Shown here one piece after another: positions 1 to 7,377 of a DNA stretch of 64,000 nt. Position 1 is the first letter of the stretch; each line of letters opens with the position of its first letter. The position numbers and the translations under genes are program-made. Source of the DNA: Nonomuraea thailandensis (GTDB taxonomy: Bacteria > Actinomycetota > Actinomycetes > Streptosporangiales > Streptosporangiaceae); NCBI RefSeq assembly GCF_024172165.1, contig NZ_JAMZEB010000002.1, forward strand, positions 2,439,501-2,503,500, written 5' to 3'. Under the pieces are notes generated by a model, which searched no databases, was not told where the DNA came from, and was given only the letters and a program-made list of their open reading frames with translations.

Positions 1-960
1 GCGCAGGGAGCGGCTGCGCAGGGTGGCGGAGTCGAGCGGGCAGGTCTCCGAAGCCGAGCCGCCGAGGTTGACCAGGCGCCCGCCGTTGCGCAGGGTGCGC
101 GCCGCAGCGGCGGCGGGGACGCCGAAGAGGGGGTCTAGCACCAGGTCCACGGGCCCGTCGCAGGCGGCGGCGAGGCGGCGCGCGAGCTCCTCCACCTCAC
201 GGGCGACGGCTTCCGGGGTGGCTCGCGGATCTGCGGTGACGGCTTGCGGGCTGACTGGCGGGTCGTCGGCGCTCGTCACGGGGCCCAGCGGGACCACGGC
301 GTCGGCGCCCGCCCATCGGGCGCGCTGCCTTCCGCGCTCGGAGCGCGCCGCCGCCACCACCCGCCGCGCCCCCGCGAGGCGGGCGAGCTGGATGGCGGCC
401 TGTCCCACCACACCGCCTCCGCCCAGCACCAGCACCTGCTCACCCCGCGCCAGCTCACCCCGCCACGTCAGCGCCAGGTACGCGGCCACCGCCGACAGCC
501 CGAGCGCCGCCATGGCGTACGGGTCGGCGCCGGCGGGCAGATCGACCAGGTCCTCGGCCCGTACCAGGGCCAGCTCCGCCATGCTCCCGTCGCCCGCCGC
601 CATCCCCGCCGCCGTCGGGAACCACACCAGCCGCCCGTCCACCGAGCCCACCCCCTGCACACCCGGCACGTACGGCAACGCGGGCGTGCCGAAGTACGAC
701 GTCCCGCTCGCGCACAGCAGGTCCAGCGGCGTGATCGGAGCGGCGAGGACCCGCACGAGCTCCTGACCGGCGCCGGGCACGGGCGAGGAGCCATCGGCCA
801 CGACGGGAGGCCGCCCGCAGTTCTCGATCCGGGCGGCGACCATCACCGGCGAGGTGGGCGAGGCCGGGTCGGGCCCTGGGCCGGGAGGCCGGTCGGCAGC
901 CGCGCCGGTGGACAGGCCGGCCGGCCGAGAGCCGGACTGGTCGGCGGGGTGGTCGGTCAT
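1..960 (-). CDS. MDR-family (zinc-type) alcohol dehydrogenase / quinone oxidoreductase, 3' end beyond window
   Basis: The frame stays open from an ATG at 960 to the window edge, so the C-terminus is missing. The protein shows the MDR pattern: a GroES-like N-terminal half containing TPLDLLCASGTSYFG, then a Rossmann region with a glycine-rich loop (LVLGGGGVVGQAAIQLARLA), and further on VDLVLDPLFGVP and GGRLVNLGGSA. It should be a cytosolic NAD(P)-dependent reductase. About 39 Pro/Gly/Ser-rich residues precede the conserved core, so an internal ATG at 843 is an alternative start. I chose 960 because its ATG overlaps the upstream TGA as ATGA. It is the last visible gene of a five-gene leftward operon with LigA/LigB-type dioxygenase subunits. 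It probably reduces or oxidises a ring-cleavage intermediate, but the substrate is unknown. Confidence 0.8.
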   Translation of the reverse strand, partial: MTDHPADQSGSRPAGLSTGAAADRPPGPGPDPASPTSPVMVAARIENCGRPPVVADGSSPVPGAGQELVRVLAAPITPLDLLCASGTSYFGTPALPYVPGVQGVGSVDGRLVWFPTAAGMAAGDGSMAELALVRAEDLVDLPAGADPYAMAALGLSAVAAYLALTWRGELARGEQVLVLGGGGVVGQAAIQLARLAGARRVVAAARSERGRQRARWAGADAVVPLGPVTSADDPPVSPQAVTADPRATPEAVAREVEELARRLAAACDGPVDLVLDPLFGVPAAAAARTLRNGGRLVNLGGSASETCPLDSATLRSRSLR

Positions 961-1319
961 CAGGTCGCGATGTCCGGATACGGCAGCCGCACATGCGCCA
1001 GCCGCCGCGCATACTCCGTCTGGAACCCGAGCGGCGGGTGATCCCGCTCGAACATGGCGATGAACAACGTCAACGTCAGAAACGGATGCGCCCCCAGCTC
1101 GAACAGCCGCGGATGGTCATGCGAGACCAGCGCCTCCCGCTCGACGTCGTCGAACCCCAGCCACGTGGACGACTCCCCTTCGTGACACCCCAGGATCCGG
1201 TTCGCGTACGTGGCCTCCCACCACTCCACCGTGGCCCGGGGCTCGGCGCGGTAGCGCTCCACCAGCTCGGGATCGCGGTCGACGGTGAAGAGGAACTTGT
1301 TCAGCAGGTACTTGCTCAC
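960..1319 (-). CDS. LigA-like alpha subunit of an extradiol (protocatechuate 4,5-type) dioxygenase
   Basis: This 119-residue, mostly helical protein (start MSKYLLNKFLFTVDRD) resembles the small alpha subunit of class III extradiol dioxygenases such as LigAB. In that family the alpha subunit caps the active site of the catalytic LigB-like chain. It carries no metal site of its own. Its start overlaps the stop of the LigB-like gene by 4 bp, and its stop overlaps the next start, so the subunits should be made in a fixed ratio. Conserved-looking pieces are VEWWEATYANRILGC and HPFLTLTLFIAMFERD. Assignment to protocatechuate or gallate specifically is not possible from sequence alone. Confidence 0.75.
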   Translation of the reverse strand: MSKYLLNKFLFTVDRDPELVERYRAEPRATVEWWEATYANRILGCHEGESSTWLGFDDVEREALVSHDHPRLFELGAHPFLTLTLFIAMFERDHPPLGFQTEYARRLAHVRLPYPDIAT

Positions 1320-2182
1320 GACCGGCCGCCTCCGTCCGGGAACCAGGTGAAGTACGCCTCCATGGTGTGGAACAGGTCGTAGGTGTCCACGTAGTCGGCC
1401 TTACGGCCGTCGCCCGCCACCCCCATCATGAGCATGAAGTCCATGAACCCGTGGGTGGCGTTGCCGGGCAGGTGCAGGCTGTCGAGGGTGACCTCGGCCA
1501 GGCAGCCCTCGACGTCCCCCGAGGAGATCCACTCCACGGCCTTGCGGTCGAACTCGGGGTCGGGGCCGTGCGGCCCGAACTGGCGCGGCCCGCCGAGCTC
1601 GAGCGACAGGTGCCCGGTGCCGATGATCGCCACCCGCTGGTCGGACGGCCACGACTCCACCATCTCCCTGATGGCCCGCCCGAGCTGCACGAACCGCTTC
1701 GGCCGCGGCAGGGGAGGGGCGAAGATGTTGGTGTAGACGGGCACGATCGGCAGGTCGTTCTGCGGGCGCAGGGTGATGATCGGGCAGGTGATCGAGTGGT
1801 CGATCCGCAGCTCGTTGGAGAAGGCCAGGTCGAAGCCGGCGTCCAGGCCCTCGCGCAGGAGGTGCGCCGACAGGTCCTCCTGCCCCCGGCACACCATGCG
1901 GGGGAGCCCGAACTCGCGTTCCTCGTTGTAGAAGTTCGCGTCGTAGCAGGGCGCCTTGCCGATCAGGAACTGCGGCATGTTGTCCAGCCAGAGCTGGTGG
2001 AAGTGGTCGGAGCCGACCATCACCAGCACGTCCGGCCTGGCCCTGGTCAGCGTCTCCCGGAACGCCAGCACCTTGCGCACCCACTCGTCGGCGAACGGCG
2101 GGCGGTCCTCGCCGGTGGCGGTGCTGGCGCGGTAGTAGAAGGGGTGGTGCGTGGACGCGATGACGGCGACGACCTCAGCCAT
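1316..2182 (-). CDS. LigB-type class III extradiol ring-cleavage dioxygenase, catalytic subunit
   Basis: This 288-residue protein belongs to the LigB superfamily, which uses non-haem Fe(II) to cleave catecholic rings meta to the hydroxyls. Candidate metal or catalytic histidines are visible in STHHPFYYR near the N-terminus, in VGSDHFHQLW and in IIGTGHLSLELGG. The C-terminus (NATHGFMDFMLMMG) has an alpha-subunit-like flavour. I start at the ATG at 2182 (MAEVVAVIAS); an in-frame ATG at 2194 would add MEVR. It lies about 20 bp after the citryl-CoA-lyase-like gene and overlaps the LigA-like gene by 4 bp. The substrate is probably a hydroxylated aromatic acid or heteroaromatic. The neighbouring deaminase suggests an amino-substituted precursor, which is inference. 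Confidence 0.8.
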   Translation of the reverse strand: MAEVVAVIASTHHPFYYRASTATGEDRPPFADEWVRKVLAFRETLTRARPDVLVMVGSDHFHQLWLDNMPQFLIGKAPCYDANFYNEEREFGLPRMVCRGQEDLSAHLLREGLDAGFDLAFSNELRIDHSITCPIITLRPQNDLPIVPVYTNIFAPPLPRPKRFVQLGRAIREMVESWPSDQRVAIIGTGHLSLELGGPRQFGPHGPDPEFDRKAVEWISSGDVEGCLAEVTLDSLHLPGNATHGFMDFMLMMGVAGDGRKADYVDTYDLFHTMEAYFTWFPDGGGRS

Positions 2183-2202
2183 GCGGACCTCCATCGACGA
2201 GC

Positions 2203-3117
2203 TCAGCCATGCGGGCCTCCATCGGGGTACGGCTCGGGCGGGACGGACCGGTTGTTCAGGTCCACGGACAGGAAGATCTCGTTGGCCACCGGGTGGCGTA
2301 GCTCCTCGGCGAGCTGCCCGATCAGCCCGGCGGTCCTGGCCAGCAGCGCGAACCCGCGCAGCAGCTCCAGCGGCAGCCCCAGATCGGCCAGCGCGGCCCC
2401 GCAGGCCCCGGCGCCGTTCAGCGGCAGCGTCCGGCCGAGCACCCGCGGATGCACCCGCCCGATGGCTTCGAACAGCGACAGGTGCGGCCCGAACAGCCCC
2501 TCCTCGGCCGCGATCTCGAACAGCCGGGGCGTGCGCGGGTCGCCGTCCTTGTGCACGTGGTGGCCGAGCCCGGGGACGAGCCGCCCGGACTCGCGCCGGG
2601 CCCGGACGGTCTCCAGGGCGAGCGCGTCCCAGCCGGGCTCGTCGCACGGGAGCGGGTCGCGGCCGGCGATCGTCTCGTGCAGGAACCGGCCGCAGTCCTC
2701 GGTGACGCCGAGGAAGCGGGAGCCGCCGCCGAGCAGCCCGGCCGCCAGGGCTCCCTGGACGGAGTCGGGCGCCGACAGGTACGTCAGCCGCGTCACGATC
2801 GCGGTGGGCGTGAACCCGTGATCGGCCAGCGCGGCGAGCACGGCCTCGAACACCCGCACCTCGCCGGGGGCGGGGCGGCGCTGCGTGGCCAGCCAGAACG
2901 CCAGCTCGCCGAAGCCCACCTCGCCCATCACGTCCGCGGCCAGATCCTGCCCGAGCAGCGTGATCTCCTTACGTGAGGACGCCCCGAGCGCGGTCGGGTA
3001 CCCGGACGCCCGCCGACCCGCCAGGTCGTCGCGCTCCCGCCCGCGCGCCACGTTCTCGTGCTCCCGCCCGCCCGCCAGGTCGTCGCGTTCCCGCCCGCCG
3101 GCCACGTCCTCAGGCAT
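2203..3117 (-). CDS. Citryl-CoA lyase / citrate-synthase-fold protein with repeated N-terminus
   Basis: The core, from about residue 40, follows short citrate-synthase-like proteins annotated as citryl-CoA lyases: a small N-terminal domain (DLAADVMGEVGFGELAFWL) and the diagnostic GLGHHVHKDGDPR loop carrying active-site histidines. Such enzymes make or break C-C bonds of CoA thioesters. Next to a CoA-transferase and LigAB it may cleave a CoA-activated tricarboxylic ring-cleavage product, replacing the usual LigK-type aldolase; this is inference. The first 35 residues are unusual: roughly four imperfect 9-residue units (for example ERDDLAGGR, EHENVARGR, ERDDLAGRR), so the true start may lie inside the repeats. 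The start overlaps the CoA-transferase stop by 8 bp. Confidence 0.75.
   Translation of the reverse strand: MPEDVAGGRERDDLAGGREHENVARGRERDDLAGRRASGYPTALGASSRKEITLLGQDLAADVMGEVGFGELAFWLATQRRPAPGEVRVFEAVLAALADHGFTPTAIVTRLTYLSAPDSVQGALAAGLLGGGSRFLGVTEDCGRFLHETIAGRDPLPCDEPGWDALALETVRARRESGRLVPGLGHHVHKDGDPRTPRLFEIAAEEGLFGPHLSLFEAIGRVHPRVLGRTLPLNGAGACGAALADLGLPLELLRGFALLARTAGLIGQLAEELRHPVANEIFLSVDLNNRSVPPEPYPDGGPHG
3017..3117. repeat. 27/54-bp imperfect coding repeats at the start of the citryl-CoA-lyase-like gene
   Basis: On the + strand a block beginning cccgccaggtcgtcgcg occurs at 3017 and again at 3071, a 54-bp period (18 codons) with a weaker 27-bp sub-period. The repeats translate to the Arg/Asp/Gly-rich 9-residue units at the protein N-terminus and are absent from the catalytic core. 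They look like slipped-strand expansion. Confidence 0.8.
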
Positions 3118-4261
3118 GCGACCCGCCCTCCAGCCACTTGCGCAGCTCGGCGCCGTGCTCGTCCAGCTCGGGCGGCGGCAGCGCGTACCCGGCGGGCGTC
3201 TCGGAGAAGCGGATCGGGTGCCGCGTCGTCGGCACCGCCCGCTCGCCCTCGCCCACCACCACGACCGGCTCCAGCTCGAACCGCTCCGCCACCGCGAACC
3301 CGCCGTCGATGGTGTTGATCGGCCCGCTCGGCACCCCGGCCTCCACCAGCAGGGCGAACCACTCGTCCGCCGGCCGGGTGACGAGCCGCTCGACGAGGAG
3401 CGGCCGCAGCTCCTCGCGCCGTGCCGTACGGTCGGCGTTGCGCGCGAACCGCGGGTCGTCGGCCACCTCGGGGATCCCGAGCACCTCGCACAACTTCCTG
3501 AACTGCCCGTCGTTGGCCGCGGCCACGATCAGGTCGTGGTCGGCGGTGGGCAGCGGCTCGTACGGGAAGACGCTCGGATGCGCGTTGCCCATCCTGAACG
3601 GCACCACGTCCCCCGCCACGTACGCGGAGCTCTGGTTGACCAGCCCCGTCAGCGCGGACGACATCAGGTTCACCTCGACGTGCTGCCCCCGCCCGGTCGT
3701 GTCGCGGTGCCGCAGGGCGGCCAGCACGCCGATGACGGCGTGGTTGCCCGCCATCACGTCGAACACCGAGATCCCGGCCCGGTACGGCGGCCCGTCCGGC
3801 TCGCCGGTCAGGCTCATCAGCCCGGACATGGCCTGCACCATCAGGTCGTAACCCGGCACCCGCGCCCCGGCCCCCGACCCGAACCCGCTGATCGACGCGT
3901 ACACCACGCCCGGGTTGCCGGTGGAGACGGCCGCGTAGTCGAGCCCGTACTTCGCCAGCCCGCCCGGCCGGAAGTTCTCCACCAGCACGTCGGCCCGCCG
4001 CGCCAGCTCCCTGGCCAGCCGCGCGTCGCCCTCCTCGCGCAGGTCCAGCGCGATCGACCGCTTGCCCCGGTTGACCCCGAGGTAGTACGTGGACACCTCG
4101 CCCCGCGCGGGCGGTGTCCACGTCCGCGTGTCGTCGCCCCGCGGCCCCTCCACCTTGACGACGTCGGCGCCCAGGTCGGCCAGCAACATCGTCGCGTACG
4201 GCCCGGCCAGGATCCGGGAGAAGTCGGCCACCAGCACGCCGGACAAAGGCCCGTCAGTCAT
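3110..4261 (-). CDS. CaiB/BaiF-family (class III) CoA-transferase
   Basis: This 383-residue protein has the typical length and landmarks of family III CoA-transferases: start PLSGVLVADFSRILAGPYAT, then LGADVVKVEGPRGDDTR, RGKRSIALDLR and GYDLMVQAMSGLMSLTGEP. The Asp in GYDLM fits the position of the family's catalytic aspartate. These enzymes move CoA between carboxylic acids in the cytosol. As first gene of the leftward catabolic operon, it probably activates a carboxylic intermediate before C-C cleavage by the adjacent citryl-CoA-lyase-like enzyme. The next gene starts before its stop. Transcription should start in the 157-bp divergent region that holds two matching palindromes. Confidence 0.88.
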   Translation of the reverse strand: MTDGPLSGVLVADFSRILAGPYATMLLADLGADVVKVEGPRGDDTRTWTPPARGEVSTYYLGVNRGKRSIALDLREEGDARLARELARRADVLVENFRPGGLAKYGLDYAAVSTGNPGVVYASISGFGSGAGARVPGYDLMVQAMSGLMSLTGEPDGPPYRAGISVFDVMAGNHAVIGVLAALRHRDTTGRGQHVEVNLMSSALTGLVNQSSAYVAGDVVPFRMGNAHPSVFPYEPLPTADHDLIVAAANDGQFRKLCEVLGIPEVADDPRFARNADRTARREELRPLLVERLVTRPADEWFALLVEAGVPSGPINTIDGGFAVAERFELEPVVVVGEGERAVPTTRHPIRFSETPAGYALPPPELDEHGAELRKWLEGGSHA

Positions 4262-4286
4262 CCAGCTCCACCTCGCGTCCGCGTAA

Positions 4287-4300
4287 CGGACGAATGTCCG
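4287..4300. promoter_or_regulatory. Palindromic operator 1 (probable IclR site) in divergent promoter region
   Basis: CGGAC-GAAT-GTCCG is a perfect 5-4-5 inverted repeat, 26 bp upstream of the CoA-transferase start. Its 11-bp half CGAATGTCCGC recurs exactly, inverted, at 4387-4397 near the amidohydrolase start. An IclR regulator is encoded downstream of the amidohydrolase and is the obvious candidate to bind. Confidence 0.6.
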
Positions 4301-4386
4301 CCCAAGTGATCACAGCACGCGCCGCCGCCATCGTCAACCGTCTTGACAGCACATCACCGGCTCATCACAGTGGCGGTGACCGTACA

Positions 4387-4402
4387 GCGGACATTCGTTC
4401 GC
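4387..4402. promoter_or_regulatory. Palindromic operator 2 (probable IclR site)
   Basis: GCGGAC-ATTC-GTTCGC is a 6-4-6 inverted repeat with one mismatch and shares 11 bp (inverted) with the site at 4287-4300. It ends 16 bp before the amidohydrolase ATG. A TTGACA (4343-4348) lies between the two sites and could be a -35 element for the rightward gene, but its -10 partner is weak. Confidence 0.6.
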
Positions 4403-4418
4403 AAGCGAGGAGCGTGCC

Positions 4419-5852
4419 ATGAACGACTTCCAGGCCGGACGCCCCCTGGTGCTGCGCGGCGGCACCGTGCTGCCCATGGACGGCCGCCGCGTGCTGCCCG
4501 ACACGGACGTCCTGGTCACCGGCGACACGATCGCCGCCGTCGGCCCCGGCCTGGAGGCACCCGAGGGCGCCGCCGAGATCGACGCCTCCGGCGGCATCGT
4601 CATGCCCGGCATGATCGACACGCACCGCCACATGTGGCAGACCGCGCTGCGCGGCTACGGCGCCGACTGGACGCTCACCCAGTACTTCGTCTGGTTCTAC
4701 CTGGAGTACGGCAAGCTGTTCCGGCCCGAGGACGTGCACGCCGGCAACACGCTGGCCGCCATCGAGGCCATCGACGCCGGCGTCACCACCGTCGTCGACT
4801 GGTCGCACGGCCTGCGCACCCCCGACCACGCCGACGCCGCCGCCGACGCGCTGCGGTCGGTGCCGGGCCGGTACGTGCTCGCGTACGGCAACATCCAGCA
4901 GCCGCCCGCCGAGTGGGCGACCGCGCCGGAGTTCCGCGACTTCGTGCGCAGGAGGATCACCGGTGACGGCATGCTCGGCTTCCAGATGGCCTTCGACGTG
5001 CTCGGCGACCCGTCGTTCCCCGAGCAGCCCGCCTTCGAGGTCGCCCGCGACCTCGGCGTGACCGTCACCACGCACGCCGGCGTGTGGGGCGCCACCGGCG
5101 ACGACGGCATCCGGCTGATGTACGAGCACGGCTTCATGGCCCCCGGCACCATCTACGTGCACGCCGCCTCGCTGTCGGCCGACTCCTACCACCGCATCGC
5201 GGCCACCGGAGGCTCCGTCTCGGTCTCCACGGAGAGCGAGCAGAGCGCGGGCCAGGGCTACCCGCCCACCTGGGCCATCCGCTCCCACGGCATCCCGGTC
5301 TCGCTGTCCATGGACACCAGCGTGTGGTGGAGCGGGGACCTGTTCTCCGCCATGCGCGCCACGCTCGGCGCCGACCGCTCCCGCGAGCACCTGGAGGCGC
5401 ATGCCAAGAGCGAGACGGTCACGCACTGCGCGCTGCGCGCCGACCAGGTCGTGGACTGGGCCACCAGGGGCGGCGCCGCCGCCATCGGCCGCGACGACCT
5501 CGGCACCGTCGCACCCGGCCAGAAGGCGGATCTCGTGCTTATCAAGAACGACGGCTCGCCCGTGTCGTTCCCGCTGCTCAACCCGTTCGGGCACGTCGCG
5601 TTCCAGGCGCAGCGCGGCGACGTGCACACCGTGCTCGTGAACGGGCGGGTCGTCAAGCACGAGCACCGGCTGGTCGGGATCGACCTGGCCGCCGCGCGGG
5701 CCGGGGCCGAGCGCACGATCGACCACCTCAAGGGGGAGATGGGGGAGGAGGCCTGGGAGAAGGGCATGAACCCCGACATCCCCACCACCAAGGTCCTGGA
5801 CAACCCGTACACCTACACCGACTACCGCAGCGACTCCACCCACCGCCTGTAG
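4419..5852 (+). CDS. Amidohydrolase-family aminohydrolase (8-oxoguanine deaminase / AtzA-TrzA type)
   Basis: This 477-residue protein belongs to the metal-dependent amidohydrolase superfamily, in the subgroup that deaminates or dechlorinates heteroaromatics (8-oxoguanine deaminase, TrzA, AtzA). Visible ligands are the HxH pair at residues 69 and 71 (MIDTHRHMW), His219 (VTTHAGVWG) and Asp299 (SMDTSVWW). The C-terminal strand domain includes GTVAPGQKADLVLIK. It should be cytosolic and remove an amino group or other leaving group from an aromatic or N-heteroaromatic substrate. It is divergent from the LigAB operon and followed after 49 bp by the IclR gene. This suggests it performs an upstream step feeding ring cleavage. 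Confidence 0.85.
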   Translation: MNDFQAGRPLVLRGGTVLPMDGRRVLPDTDVLVTGDTIAAVGPGLEAPEGAAEIDASGGIVMPGMIDTHRHMWQTALRGYGADWTLTQYFVWFYLEYGKLFRPEDVHAGNTLAAIEAIDAGVTTVVDWSHGLRTPDHADAAADALRSVPGRYVLAYGNIQQPPAEWATAPEFRDFVRRRITGDGMLGFQMAFDVLGDPSFPEQPAFEVARDLGVTVTTHAGVWGATGDDGIRLMYEHGFMAPGTIYVHAASLSADSYHRIAATGGSVSVSTESEQSAGQGYPPTWAIRSHGIPVSLSMDTSVWWSGDLFSAMRATLGADRSREHLEAHAKSETVTHCALRADQVVDWATRGGAAAIGRDDLGTVAPGQKADLVLIKNDGSPVSFPLLNPFGHVAFQAQRGDVHTVLVNGRVVKHEHRLVGIDLAAARAGAERTIDHLKGEMGEEAWEKGMNPDIPTTKVLDNPYTYTDYRSDSTHRL

Positions 5853-5866
5853 GAGACCCTAAAGTC

Positions 5867-5881
5867 GGATCAAGCAGATCC
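5867..5881. promoter_or_regulatory. Short palindrome upstream of the IclR gene
   Basis: GGATC-AAGCA-GATCC is a perfect 5-5-5 inverted repeat, 20 bp before the IclR start. It does not match the palindromes at 4287 and 4387. It could be an autoregulatory site or chance. Confidence 0.25.
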
Positions 5882-5901
5882 AGAAGCGAGCGAGGGCGTA
5901 C

Positions 5902-6702
5902 ATGGCACGTGGTGAGACCGGACCTGACTTCATCGAGGCGCTGGCACGCGGCCTCGACGTCATCAGGGCATTCCAGCCGGGCCGCCCGGTCATGTCGCTG
6001 ACCGAGGTGGCCACGGCCGCCGGCCTGGCCCGGCCGACGGCCCGGCGCATCCTGCTCACCCTCCAGGAGCTGGGTTACGCCCGGCCGGAGCGGGGCGGGT
6101 TCGCGCTCACGCCGAGGGTGCTGGAGCTGGGCGTGTCGTACGTGCGCTCGATGGGCCTGTGGGAGGTGGCCCGCCCGCACCTGGAGCGGCTGGTCACGCA
6201 GACCCGCGAGTCGTCCTCGATCGCCCAGCTCGACGGCTCCGACATCGTGTACGTGGCCAGGGTCTCCGTCCCGAAGATCGTCGCCCTGTCGGTGCAGATC
6301 GGCATCCGCTTCCCGGCACTGCAGACGTCCCTGGGCAAGGTGCTGCTGGCCGCGCTGCCGCCGGCCGAGGTGGAGCGGGTGTTGTCGGAGCCGAGCCGCT
6401 CCGGCATCGAGCCGCGCTGGCGGCCGGACGCCAAGGAGCGCGAGGCGGCGCTGCGCACGGTGCGGGCCAAGGGCTGGGCGGTGACCGACGAGCAGCTCGC
6501 CCTGGGCATCCGGTCGGTCGCGGCCCCGCTGCGCGACGGGCTCGGCAACGTCATCGCGGCGGTGAACGTCAACGCGCACGCCGCCGAGACCTCCATCGAC
6601 CAGCTCACCGAGGAGCACCTGCCGCTGCTGCTGAAGACGGCGAGCGCCATCAGCGCCGACTGGGCGGCCTACGACGCGGTGCCGCACGTCACCGCGTCGT
6701 GA
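5902..6702 (+). CDS. IclR-family transcriptional regulator (PcaR/PobR subgroup)
   Basis: This 266-residue protein has the standard IclR architecture. The N-terminal winged HTH lies at about residues 9-75 (ARGLDVIRAFQPGRP, then LARPTARRILLTLQELGYA). The C-terminal effector domain contains SLGKVLLAALPPAE and GIRSVAAPLRDGLGNVIAAV. IclR proteins of the PcaR/PobR type control aromatic catabolism in response to pathway metabolites. It follows the amidohydrolase by 49 bp in the same direction and most likely controls both arms of the divergent catabolic locus through the two matching palindromes. Whether it activates or represses cannot be read from sequence. Confidence 0.9.
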   Translation: MARGETGPDFIEALARGLDVIRAFQPGRPVMSLTEVATAAGLARPTARRILLTLQELGYARPERGGFALTPRVLELGVSYVRSMGLWEVARPHLERLVTQTRESSSIAQLDGSDIVYVARVSVPKIVALSVQIGIRFPALQTSLGKVLLAALPPAEVERVLSEPSRSGIEPRWRPDAKEREAALRTVRAKGWAVTDEQLALGIRSVAAPLRDGLGNVIAAVNVNAHAAETSIDQLTEEHLPLLLKTASAISADWAAYDAVPHVTAS

Positions 6703-6777
6703 CCGCCGCTCCGGCGAACGCGCCGTCTTACCCGGGGCGCTCGGCCGGCATGTCCGCCGGTCCGGCAGAGCGCCGTC

Positions 6778-7245
6778 TCAAACGCCGGGACGGTCGGCCA
6801 GCGTGAGGCCGGCCGAGACACGATCGCTGACCCCCGCCTCCAGGGTCAGGCCGGAGCCCTTCACCATGAACTCCAGCACCGCGACCTGCCCGGGCGCCAC
6901 CTGATCGTGCCGTCCGGACTGTCGGCCACCGCCTGGGCCGGGCCTGTCCCGAGCAGGGCGGCCGCTCCGGCGGCGGCGACGGCTCCGCTCCCCGCGCCGC
7001 GCGGAACGGACCAGGTTGGTGGCGATGCCGAGCAGCCACGGCCGGAGCGAGCCACCCTCGGGCTCGATCTCGCGGCGGGAGTGCCACGCCTGCCCGAAGG
7101 TCGCCGCCGTCACGTCCCCGGCCATCGACCGGTCACCCGCCAGCCGGAAGGCGTGCGCGTAGATCTGCTGGGCGAACTCGTCGAACAGGGCCGAGAAGGC
7201 GGCGTGATCGCCATCTCGCAGGCGGGTGCGCGGCGAAGCGTCCAC
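6778..7245 (-). pseudogene. Broken ECF sigma factor: sigma-2 region fused to remnant of another ORF
   Basis: From a GTG at 7245 the protein reads as a SigE-like ECF sigma factor: DHAAFSALFDEFAQQIYAHA, SMAGDVTAATFGQAWHSRRE and LRPWLLGIATNLVRSARR, i.e. regions 2.1-2.4. After about residue 80 the similarity stops in an Arg-rich stretch and no sigma-4 domain follows. The +1 frame over the same DNA then encodes a signal-peptide-like segment (AVAAAGAAALLGTGPAQAVA), after which the original frame again looks protein-like (VAPGQVAVLEFMVKGSG) up to a TGA at 6778. The simplest reading is a deletion that joined the sigma gene to a downstream secreted-protein gene, plus frameshifts. It would not work as a sigma factor. 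Confidence 0.65.
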
Positions 7246-7377
7246 ATCTCCAACTGTCCGGCAGGCGGCCCGGGGTCCCGGGCACCGGTGGCGGATTATG
7301 TCGGGATCGCATATGAATCGCACCCGATCAGGAGCTGAATCCGGGTCGCCCGGCGCCACGGCGCCAGGATCGATGCC

